A stretch of 6,861 nucleotides of DNA from an uncultured Oscillibacter sp. (GCA_905233795.1 CAJOFP010000030.1:1-6861), one strand, 5' to 3'. Positions 1-5,470 are shown, counted from the first letter of the stretch. Numbers and translations are program-made. Notes: generated by a model not told the origin, from the letters alone.

Positions 1-643
1 CGGGCGTCGATCCGGTTAATAAAGCCCCGACTATATTCGCAAGCGTATGCTGAAAATCGTCACTGAATGTAAGAATGAAAAGCAAAATCAGAACCACGCA
101 TAATAACAATATTAAACGCAATCGGTTATGATGTCTTTTTTTATATTCCTCCGTCATTGCTTTTTGCGCCTCTAAAAAAGCCTGTTCTTTGCGTTTTTCC
201 TGTATCGCCTTTTCTTGATTCTGTTGGGAAAGCGTCAAAAGCTCTTGAATTTGACCCGTTAATTCTTTTAACGCGTTCGCTTTCGGCAATTCGTTGCCGT
301 CCCGTATCTGGAACGCGTTGATATATAATTTAATCTGTCCGCTTAACGGGAAATCGCCGATTTTGACAGGTAAAATCTCTATATTTTTTTCATGACTGTG
401 CCGGTCTACGGCAATGCTGATTTCGTTTAATACATATGTGGAATTTTGCGCCTCGTCGTTTAATAATAATAAAAATATTTTACAGGTCTCCAAGGCTTCG
501 GCGATTGTCACGGAATATATGCCGCCGCCCGTATCGCGTTGAGCCAAGAAACAGGAAATCCCCTCTTTTTCCAACGCGTCATGTATTTTCGCCGCGAGTT
601 CGCCCGCGCTGTCCGTGTGATGGCTGATAAACACATCCGCCAT
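1..643 (-). CDS. Membrane-anchored TIR-domain protein, C-terminus cut by window edge
   Basis: Reading the minus strand from ATG at 643-641 gives 214 codons without a stop, and the frame leaves the window at base 1. Residues 3-115 read as a bacterial TIR domain (TIR_2 type). It opens with VFISHH, continues with ALEKEGISCFLAQRD and IAEALETCKIFLLLLND, and then has YVLNEISIAV. Glu74 in that last block aligns with the catalytic Glu of NAD-cleaving TIR domains. Residues about 121-172 are rich in Gln, Lys and Glu and look like a coiled coil. Residues about 174-193 (RLRLILLLCVVLILLFILTF) are a clear membrane helix, so the TIR domain should face the cytoplasm. The ribosome binding site AAAGGGGG lies 8 bases before the ATG. 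The part after the helix is not visible, so any sensor domain is unknown. In known systems TIR proteins act as NADase or cyclic-nucleotide-signal-producing defence proteins. That role here is inferred from the family and from the neighbouring HEPN-MNT pair. Confidence 0.88.
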   Translation of the reverse strand, partial: MADVFISHHTDSAGELAAKIHDALEKEGISCFLAQRDTGGGIYSVTIAEALETCKIFLLLLNDEAQNSTYVLNEISIAVDRHSHEKNIEILPVKIGDFPLSGQIKLYINAFQIRDGNELPKANALKELTGQIQELLTLSQQNQEKAIQEKRKEQAFLEAQKAMTEEYKKRHHNRLRLILLLCVVLILLFILTFSDDFQHTLANIVGALLTGSTP

Positions 644-724
644 GAGAATTTCCCCCTTTGCGCGTGTTTTTTTATTCGCGTAATATGCGCGTAATTTATA
701 AAAATTTATATAATTATTATAATT

Positions 725-754
725 AGTATAACATATATTTTTACCGTTTGCGAC
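725..754 (-). promoter_or_regulatory. Candidate promoter of the TIR gene
   Basis: On the minus strand TATACT (730-725) matches the -10 consensus at five of six positions. It lies 18 bases downstream of GTCGCA (754-749), a weak -35. The site is about 80 bases before the TIR start codon, inside the 212-bp AT-rich divergent spacer. Confidence 0.35.
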
Positions 755-779
755 AGAATTTTTATTTTAAAAAAATCTC

Positions 780-808
780 TTGCGGCTTGTTCCAATCTGT
801 GATATTTA
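780..808 (+). promoter_or_regulatory. Weak candidate promoter of the MNT-HEPN pair
   Basis: TTGCGG (780-785) is followed after 17 bases by TATTTA (803-808), a poor -10. It is the best-spaced pair I find upstream of the MNT gene, and the surrounding sequence is so AT-rich that chance matches are likely. Apart from the two candidate promoters, I see nothing else definite in the spacer 644-855. Confidence 0.22.
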
Positions 809-855
809 TGATAGATAAAATATAAATAATAAAAACGGAAAGGGGAGCGGTCAAG

Positions 856-1221
856 ATGTTGTGTACGCCTGAGAATTTGCGATATATATTGTCGGACTTG
901 ACGGACGAACTGCGCGGGATATGCGGCGAAAATCTGGAAAACGTGATTTTATACGGTTCTTACGCCAGAGGCGACGCCGACGCGGAATCGGATATTGATA
1001 TTATGATTTTAATAAACGGCGTCGCAAGGGAGGAACTTTGGCGATATGAAGCGCGGATCAGTCCGGTTTTATCGCGGATTGAACGCGTATGGAATTATGA
1101 GATTTTACTGTCCGTGGTTCTGGAAGATACGGCGACATTTGAGAAATACGCCGCCTATATGCCGTTTTTCCGAAACGTCACAAAGGAGGGAATCGGTTTT
1201 GTACGCGAAAGAATTAATTGA
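856..1221 (+). CDS. MNT-type nucleotidyltransferase, likely antitoxin of a HEPN-MNT pair
   Basis: This 121-residue protein is a minimal nucleotidyltransferase of the polymerase-beta fold. The signature GSYARGDADAESDID (residues 34-48) is the GS-X10-DXD motif, with metal-binding Asp46 and Asp48. The third carboxylate expected in the later beta strand falls at Glu82 in NYEILLSVVL, where relatives usually have Asp. The ribosome binding site AAGGGGAG lies 8 bases before the ATG. The reading frame overlaps the downstream HEPN gene by 23 bases, which implies translational coupling. In characterised MntA-HepT systems the MNT protein neutralises the HEPN toxin by adding AMP to it. The same relation is inferred here from family and gene order. 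The length is normal for this family, and nothing suggests truncation. Confidence 0.87.
   Translation: MLCTPENLRYILSDLTDELRGICGENLENVILYGSYARGDADAESDIDIMILINGVAREELWRYEARISPVLSRIERVWNYEILLSVVLEDTATFEKYAAYMPFFRNVTKEGIGFVRERIN
1182..1190 (+). promoter_or_regulatory. Ribosome binding site fixing the TTG start of the HEPN gene
   Basis: AAAGGAGGG lies inside the 3' end of the MNT gene, 8 bases before TTG at 1199. It is the strongest Shine-Dalgarno sequence nearby. No ATG or GTG in the HEPN frame sits at a proper distance, so it supports the TTG start. Confidence 0.75.
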
Positions 1222-1609
1222 TCTCGCTTCGTATCGAATGGAAAAAGCGGAGGAATGTCTGACGGACGCGCAAGATAATTTGAAAATGGGCAAATACAGC
1301 ACAGCCGCCAACCGGTCTTATTACGCGATTTTCAATTCTATGCGGGCGTTATTGAATCTGGACGGAAGCGATTTTAAACGTCATTCCGGGGTCATATCTG
1401 AATTTCGGAAGAGATTTATTAAAACCGGGATTCTTCCTGAAAATCTGTCCCCTATCATTCGGGACGCGTTCAATTTGCGCAACGCCAGCGATTATGACGA
1501 TTTTTATATTATCTCAAAAGAAAGCGTGGAAAATCAGACCAAAAACGCCGCGTTTTTTACGCGAACGGTCAAAGATTATTTAAAAAAGCGAATTTCCGGC
1601 GACGAATGA
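1199..1609 (+). CDS. HEPN-domain protein, likely toxin of a HEPN-MNT pair
   Basis: From the TTG at 1199 the protein has 136 residues and is almost wholly alpha-helical. The pattern KAEECLTDAQDNLKMGKYSTAANRSYYAIFNSMRALL (about residues 16-52) is typical of HEPN proteins of the UPF0332/PF05168 kind. The second conserved block is NLRNASDYDDFY (about residues 92-103). Classical HEPN RNases carry R-X4-6-H. Here Arg94 is followed by N-A-S-D-Y with no His, the R...DY form seen in this subfamily, so RNase activity cannot be assumed. An upstream ATG at 1046 in the same frame would add 51 residues. Those residues overlap the MNT gene and look like out-of-frame noise, whereas TTG has an excellent ribosome binding site. 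The gene overlaps the MNT gene by 23 bases and ends just before the palindromic repeat. Toxin function is inferred from gene pairing. Confidence 0.85.
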   Translation: MYAKELIDLASYRMEKAEECLTDAQDNLKMGKYSTAANRSYYAIFNSMRALLNLDGSDFKRHSGVISEFRKRFIKTGILPENLSPIIRDAFNLRNASDYDDFYIISKESVENQTKNAAFFTRTVKDYLKKRISGDE

Positions 1610-1627
1610 TACGTTGATTTTTATTTG

Positions 1628-1783
1628 AACCTCACCCCCTGTCCCCCTCTCCTAAAAAGGAGAGGGGGAACGCAATTTTTAAACTTTTGTCCTGAATTTT
1701 TTCAAATTTTATATTTTGGGACGAAAATCTAAAAACCACGTTCCCCCTCCCCTTATAAGGGGAGGGGGACAGGGGGTGAGGTT
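1628..1783. repeat. 156-bp palindromic MITE-like repeat, possible bidirectional terminator
   Basis: The 45-base arms 1628-1672 and 1739-1783 are inverted copies with only a few mismatches. Each starts with AACCTCACCCCCTGTCCCCCT or its complement. Pairing continues inward in register with scattered mismatches to about 1692 and 1719, so the whole block is one imperfect palindrome centred near 1705. Each arm is also a hairpin of its own: 1643-1652 pairs with 1659-1668, and 1743-1768 is a perfect 26-base palindrome with TTATAA at its centre. I see no coding potential and no convincing target-site duplication. Its C/G-rich arms differ strongly from the AT-rich flanks, which suggests an inserted miniature element. 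It lies between convergent genes (HEPN and DUF362) and an RNA copy would fold strongly, so it may also stop transcription from both sides. Confidence 0.85.
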
Positions 1784-1834
1784 CTTTTTTTAACATGGGA
1801 TAAAATTTAAATTGAAATAAAAACGCAAAAAATA

Positions 1835-2734
1835 TTAAATTTCTATCAGTTCATATTCACGGGAGCCGAAACCGAGAGCGGCGGCGGCTTCTATGGTGTG
1901 GATACCGTGACGCGATTCCACGCGTTCAATAAAATGGCCTTGACCGGGATCGTCTTTCGCGGCGTAAATCAAATCCATACAGGCCTGATCAATGGCGACG
2001 GGATCGAGTGAAGACAAAATGCCTATATCTTTCATACAGGGGTCCTCGGCGACGGCGGTGCAATCGCAATCGACGGACAGATTTTTCATGACGTTAATAA
2101 ACGCGATTTTATTTTCAAAATATTTGACGACGGAGGACGCGGCGTCGGCCATCGCCTCACAGAAATGATCCTGTTCCGCGTGGACTTTCCAAGCCTGTAT
2201 ATTATCGCGGCTCTGTCCGCCGGAGTGGATTAAGGCCTTGCCCTCGCGGGACGCGCAGCCTATAGATAATTGCTTTAACGCGCCGCCGTAACCGCCCATC
2301 GGATGACCTTTGAAATGGGCTAAAACAAGCATAGAATCATAATTGGCGATATGGGCGCCCACGCGATTGGATTTTAAAATTTTGCCGTTGGGGATTTGTA
2401 AAATCAAATCGTCGTCGGGGCCGTTCTCGTCCATAATATCGACGGTGTATAATTTGCTCCAGCCGTGGAAGTCCATTAATTTCCAGTGTTCGTCGGTATA
2501 ATCGCGGACGCCCTCGAACGCTTTCCCGTAAGCCGTGTTGCACTCGACAATCGTGCCGTTGACGCTTTCGACCATCGGTTTCCAGAACTCCGGACGCAGG
2601 AAATTCTGATTGCCTTTCTCGCCGGAGTGCAATTTACAGGCCACTTTCCCCGGCAGATTGATATTTAATTTGCGATACATTTCCACGACTTTTTCCGGCG
2701 TGATTTCTTTCGTAAAATACACTTTCGATTTCAT
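1835..2734 (-). CDS. DUF362-domain protein without a ferredoxin module
   Basis: This 299-residue soluble protein reads as a DUF362 family member. Recognisable blocks are HSGEKGN (36-42), GHPMGGYGGALKQLSIGCAS (143-162), VDCDCTAVAEDPCMKDIGIL (221-240) and SSLDPVAIDQACMDLI (241-256). Conserved Cys160, Cys223, Cys225, Cys233 and Cys252 could bind metal or a cluster. Many DUF362 proteins also carry a 4Fe-4S ferredoxin segment with CxxCxxC spacing. None is visible here, so this is a short form. The biochemical role of the family is not well established, so I give no function. The ATG follows AAAAGGAGT by about 11 bases. An out-of-frame ATG lies 10 bases upstream of the start. The gene stands alone, with its own promoter at 2818-2789 and the palindromic repeat downstream. 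Confidence 0.88.
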   Translation of the reverse strand: MKSKVYFTKEITPEKVVEMYRKLNINLPGKVACKLHSGEKGNQNFLRPEFWKPMVESVNGTIVECNTAYGKAFEGVRDYTDEHWKLMDFHGWSKLYTVDIMDENGPDDDLILQIPNGKILKSNRVGAHIANYDSMLVLAHFKGHPMGGYGGALKQLSIGCASREGKALIHSGGQSRDNIQAWKVHAEQDHFCEAMADAASSVVKYFENKIAFINVMKNLSVDCDCTAVAEDPCMKDIGILSSLDPVAIDQACMDLIYAAKDDPGQGHFIERVESRHGIHTIEAAAALGFGSREYELIEI

Positions 2735-2788
2735 AAAAATTCATACTCCTTTTTATTTTAATTTTTTTATTATTATTTTATAAATTAT

Positions 2789-2818
2789 ATTATATCAAAT
2801 CTTCGTGACGGTTCGCAA
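2789..2818 (-). promoter_or_regulatory. Sigma-A type promoter of the DUF362 gene
   Basis: On the minus strand TTGCGA (2818-2813) and a perfect TATAAT (2794-2789) are separated by 18 bases. The -10 ends about 55 bases before the start codon. This is the best promoter match in the window. Confidence 0.65.
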
Positions 2819-2961
2819 GTTTTTTTAGATAAAAAAATTAAAATTTAAAATATAATAAATAAATAATAAAGATAGATAGATAAAAAAATTTAAAAAATTT
2901 AAAAAATAAAATAAAATCACGGGATTGTATATTTCTTCCATGTGATGAAAACATGAGAAAA

Positions 2962-3005
2962 CGCCGGAAATCAGGTCATTTTTGGGATTTCCGGCGCCGT
3001 TTTTT
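2962..3005 (+). terminator. Orphan intrinsic terminator
   Basis: CGCCGGAAATC (2962-2972) pairs perfectly with GATTTCCGGCG (2986-2996) over 11 bases, with a 13-base loop. A run of six T (3000-3005) follows. No plus-strand gene lies between the DUF362 start and this point. It either ends a short unannotated transcript, such as a small RNA from 2820-2960, or is left over from a lost gene. Confidence 0.75.
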
Positions 3006-3020
3006 GATCTTTTTACCGAT

Positions 3021-3122
3021 CTGTCATATTTTTCAACGAACTGTCATGATTTTCCTCTGAACTGTCACTTTTTCGTCATGGAAATGTGGTGAAATCAAAT
3101 TTTAAATGCCTTATCATGACAG
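3021..3122. repeat. CTGTCA repeat array: three direct copies and one inverted copy
   Basis: CTGTCA occurs at 3021, 3041 and 3062, spaced 20 and 21 bases. Each copy sits in a longer match of the form gaaCTGTCAtgaTTTTC. The segment CTGTCATGAT at 3041-3050 has an exact inverted copy, ATCATGACAG, at 3113-3122. Spacing near two helical turns places the copies on one face of the DNA. This suits repeated binding sites of a regulator, or of a transposase at an element end. No transposase gene is in the window. Confidence 0.65.
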
Positions 3123-3136
3123 ACGTTGAGAGACAA

Positions 3137-3156
3137 CGGCGCGGGGGAGCGCGCCG
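3137..3156 (+). promoter_or_regulatory. GC-rich hairpin in the leader of the beta-propeller gene
   Basis: CGGCGCG (3137-3143) pairs perfectly with CGCGCCG (3150-3156) around a GGGGAG loop, about 65 bases before the ATG at 3222. No T run follows, so it is not an intrinsic terminator. It could stabilise the 5' end of the mRNA or be part of a binding site. Confidence 0.4.
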
Positions 3157-3221
3157 GAGATATAAAAAAATAGAAAAAATAATAAAATATACGGCGCTGA
3201 TCAAATCGGGAGGGATTGAAT

Positions 3222-4238
3222 ATGAAAAAGGAAACCGGATTGTTTATAACGGCGGGCGTGTGCCTGATGTTCTCGGCGGGATTGATTTTATCGCCTTTCC
3301 CGAAATTCGCGCCGGATAATTATAATAATTATAATAATATTTATTATTATGAGCGCGATAATAATTACGCCGGGCGGGATGTCGTGGCGGAAGTCCTGTC
3401 GGGACGTTCGGACGCGGCGAAAATCAACGGGGAAAACGTCGCGGTGAAAGCCGTATCAAACGACGCGAAATCCCGGCGGGCGGCGGTGAAAAACACGCGT
3501 AAAAACTCGGACAGTTTTATTATCTCGCTGGAGGACGCGTCCGGGAACTTCGACGCGGAATTTTTAAAATTATCGTCGGACAGCGTCGCGCCGAAAGATT
3601 GGGATATGACGCGCTTTTTATTCCTGTCCGGCCAAGGCGTTTATCTGGCGTGTACGGATATGGGAATCTGGCGGCTTGACCCGGAGACGCGGACGGCGGT
3701 CAAACTCAGCGCGGATGTGTTTCAGGGACGAACCCGCGCCGAAATTCAGGCGGATACCGGTAAGACGGTTTTTTGGACGGATGATCCGGTATTAAGTCCG
3801 AACGGACGCTATTTAGCGTATGTATCCAATCGGACAGACCCGGAATCGGACGGGGATGAGATCTGGACGCTGGACACGGCGACCGGGGAAGAGCATTTGT
3901 TAATGCGTCAGAAAGGGACATGGAAAACGCCTCTTGGCTTTCTGTCCGAAAAAGATATTTTGATTGAGATTGAAGATAAAAATAATAATAAAAATAATAT
4001 TTATTACGCGGCGGCGGACGCCGTGACGGGCGATATATCTGAGATTGAATTTAATATACAGGACGGAACGCGGGTACAAGATGTCAGTCCCAACGGACAC
4101 GCGGCGATGATTGATTATAAAAATGCATGGATTTTACGGGCTATTATCCGGCGGGCGTTAAATTTTCGCCGTCGGGCGGACGCCTCGCCGCGCCGATTGC
4201 GGATGAAAGCGATCAGGACGCCGACGCCGTTTTATTAA
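3222..4238 (+). CDS. N-terminally anchored TolB-like beta-propeller protein, 5' part of a frameshifted gene
   Basis: From ATG 3222, after CGGGAGGG at 7 bases, the protein starts MKK and has a hydrophobic helix at about residues 7-26. This is an uncleaved anchor or signal peptide, so the rest should lie outside the membrane. A TTG two codons upstream is possible but is worse placed. The mature part resembles a PD40/TolB-type beta propeller, with repeats such as VLSPNGRYLAYVSN followed by GDEIWTLDTATGEEH. Two Asn-rich stretches, residues about 33-49 and 252-262, come from AAT/TAT simple sequence. After about residue 301 (MIDYKN) the sequence turns into Arg-rich noise and stops at 4238. The propeller pattern continues at once in another frame from 4124/4127, so a base is missing, probably in the A5 run 4119-4123. 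The intact product would have about 398 residues. It is followed by a lipoprotein gene, so an envelope role is likely. Its ligand is unknown. Confidence 0.72.
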   Translation: MKKETGLFITAGVCLMFSAGLILSPFPKFAPDNYNNYNNIYYYERDNNYAGRDVVAEVLSGRSDAAKINGENVAVKAVSNDAKSRRAAVKNTRKNSDSFIISLEDASGNFDAEFLKLSSDSVAPKDWDMTRFLFLSGQGVYLACTDMGIWRLDPETRTAVKLSADVFQGRTRAEIQADTGKTVFWTDDPVLSPNGRYLAYVSNRTDPESDGDEIWTLDTATGEEHLLMRQKGTWKTPLGFLSEKDILIEIEDKNNNKNNIYYAAADAVTGDISEIEFNIQDGTRVQDVSPNGHAAMIDYKNAWILRAIIRRALNFRRRADASPRRLRMKAIRTPTPFY

Positions 4239-4417
4239 TAGATATACGGACGGGGAACAGTCAGCGGCTGGACGGCGGGAGCGCGGGGAATCAAATCCGC
4301 GATTACGCTTGGGCGAATGAATCTTCGCTTTTGATTGATATAATTTATAATATTAATAATATTAATAATATAAATCAATCCGGCGTGACTTGGCTTTATC
4401 ACTGCGACGCGAAATAA
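4127..4417 (+). CDS. 3' part of the frameshifted beta-propeller gene
   Basis: This frame continues the propeller protein and should not be read as a separate gene. It contains YYPAGVKFSPSGGRLAAPIA followed by DAVLLIDIRTG, a PD40-like blade matching the pattern of the 5' part. It also has a last blade ending VTWLYHCDAK. The ATG at 4127 has no ribosome binding site and lies directly at the break. Inserting one A in the run 4119-4123 joins the two parts as ...YKKCMDFTG.... A third simple-sequence stretch, IIYNINNINNINQ, is encoded near 4340-4378. The coding frame past the break is well kept, which argues for a recent mutation or a sequencing error. Confidence 0.65.
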   Translation: MDFTGYYPAGVKFSPSGGRLAAPIADESDQDADAVLLIDIRTGNSQRLDGGSAGNQIRDYAWANESSLLIDIIYNINNINNINQSGVTWLYHCDAK

Positions 4418-4450
4418 AAAAATATATAAAAATATATAAAAATATATAAA
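4418..4450. repeat. AAAAATATAT tandem repeat
   Basis: Right after the stop codon at 4415-4417, a 10-base unit AAAAATATAT is repeated about 3.3 times. It grades into A-rich AAT/AAAAT sequence up to about 4476. It fills the 71-bp gap between the propeller and lipoprotein genes. No terminator is visible in the gap, so the two genes may be cotranscribed. Confidence 0.75.
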
Positions 4451-4488
4451 AAATAATAAAAATAAAAATAAAAAAAGACGGGGGGCTT

Positions 4489-4935
4489 ATGAAAATGAAA
4501 CGCTGGATATGGGGATTGTTACCCGTCGCGGTGATATTGCTGCTCTTAACCGGCTGTGAGGGCGAAAACCGGGTCGAGACGTGGCGGGAAGATGATATGA
4601 TGATTTACGCTTTTCAGGGATTGGAAATTCCGGTTCCGGCGGATTGCGCGGATTTGTTAAGCGTGAAGTTTTCAGACCCTCCCGGATGTTATGAGAATAT
4701 GTCAGACAGCGCGCATATCAAGACGCTGTTTTCGTGCCGGGAAAAGGCGTCGTTAGAGGCGGCGCGGCGGGATAATATAACCGAGGATCACGGGGAGGGC
4801 TGGCTGTTCAGCGTATGCGAACTGGATCAGATCGGTTTGGAAGAGTGGCTGGTTTCGGACGGTTACGGATCGTATTTATTCGCCCGCGGAAATCATAAAT
4901 ATTATCTGGCGGAGTTCCCCACGGATTTGGAGTGA
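4489..4935 (+). CDS. Lipoprotein of unknown function, 5' part of a frameshifted gene
   Basis: The N-terminus is a standard lipoprotein signal: MKMKR, a hydrophobic core, then the lipobox LLTGC with lipidated Cys23. The product should be attached to the outer face of the cytoplasmic membrane. The mature part, from GENRVETW to HKYYLAEFPTDLE, has mixed alpha/beta character, with four further Cys (58, 71, 87, 112). I do not recognise a named domain. The ribosome binding site is unusual: six G in a row (4480-4485), three bases before the ATG, in place of AGGAGG. The frame stops at TGA 4933-4935. The following bases read on naturally one base later as DDQTWDVWYKLNEW, so one base appears to be inserted between about 4917 (CCCC run) and 4936. 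The intact product would be about 304 residues. Being 71 bp behind the propeller gene suggests that the two envelope proteins work together. Confidence 0.68.
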   Translation: MKMKRWIWGLLPVAVILLLLTGCEGENRVETWREDDMMIYAFQGLEIPVPADCADLLSVKFSDPPGCYENMSDSAHIKTLFSCREKASLEAARRDNITEDHGEGWLFSVCELDQIGLEEWLVSDGYGSYLFARGNHKYYLAEFPTDLE

Positions 4936-4963
4936 TGATCAGACTTGGGATGTCTGGTATAAA

Positions 4964-5404
4964 TTGAACGAGTGGAGCGAAAACGCGCCGGATATGATCA
5001 CGGAACGCAATGAGATTTTAAAAAGCTATGACGCGTTCGCGCTGTATCGGCGGGATTATACTTACGGCGGCGCGCACGCGGAGATTGAATACGCGCCGGA
5101 GGACGGAATCGGCGGGGCGGTATTGGTTTTGTCACAGCCCGTGAAGAGCGGGAAAGGCGGCGTCTGGTGTGTGGAGCGCGTGAAATATATCCGCGACGGG
5201 TGGACGGATACGCGCTTGGTATTTCCGGCGGGCGATGGAATTGATATGACGGCGGAAGCGTATTACCAGAAATTACAGTCCGAGAGCGGGACGCGTAAAG
5301 ATTTACAGACGCCGATGGGCGCGGCGCTGGCCTACGCGAGACACGTCGGCTGGATACCGGAAAACGGCGGTGAGGCGAATTTGCGTCTTATATCCCAGTC
5401 TTAA
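4964..5404 (+). CDS. 3' part of the frameshifted lipoprotein gene
   Basis: This frame is open back beyond TTG 4964. It reads SDDQTWDVWYKLNEW from 4931, joining smoothly to the end of the 5' part. It has no ribosome binding site of its own, so it is the broken-off C-terminal half. Visible features are KLNEWSENAPDMITERNEIL, an amphipathic helix; an alternating beta-strand region with GGAVLVLSQPVKSGKGGVWCVERV; and a final helical segment ending near ISQS. I know no function for it. Codon use matches the neighbours and there are no further stops, so the damage is a single indel. Confidence 0.62.
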   Translation: MNEWSENAPDMITERNEILKSYDAFALYRRDYTYGGAHAEIEYAPEDGIGGAVLVLSQPVKSGKGGVWCVERVKYIRDGWTDTRLVFPAGDGIDMTAEAYYQKLQSESGTRKDLQTPMGAALAYARHVGWIPENGGEANLRLISQS

Positions 5405-5470
5405 ATATAAAATAATAATATATAAAATATATAAAAATAATATAAATAATAGAAAAGGGCGCGGGACGGG

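Larger units (their letters stand above)
2735..3221. other. 487-bp spacer: promoter, A/T simple sequence, terminator, CTGTCA array, leader hairpin
   Basis: No gene is supported here. Bases 2735-2820 hold the leader and promoter of the minus-strand DUF362 gene. Bases 2821-2930 are A/T simple sequence including a short GATA run near 2871-2882. An intrinsic terminator (2962-3005), a CTGTCA repeat array (3021-3122) and a GC-rich hairpin (3137-3156) follow. A 77-codon open frame at 3086-3319 is rejected. Confidence 0.6.

Noticed and set aside
436..627. 63-codon plus-strand open frame
   Set aside because: Antisense shadow of the TIR gene, Arg/Pro-rich and without a ribosome binding site.
1046..1198. 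ATG-initiated upstream extension of the HEPN gene
   Set aside because: The added 51 residues come from the MNT gene read out of frame, show no domain pattern, and have no ribosome binding site comparable to the one before TTG 1199.
3086..3319. 77-codon plus-strand open frame before the propeller gene
   Set aside because: It has no ribosome binding site, crosses the hairpin and the start of the propeller gene in another frame, and has no protein-like pattern.
4116..4130. Programmed -1 frameshift in the propeller gene
   Set aside because: TAT AAA AAT does not make a proper slippery heptamer in frame 0 and no stimulating stem follows. A missing A in the A5 run is simpler.
4925..4940. Programmed +1 frameshift of the release-factor-2 type at GAG TGA
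   Set aside because: It lacks the CUU-UGA-C core with an upstream Shine-Dalgarno sequence at the right spacing, and the context gives no reason for such control.
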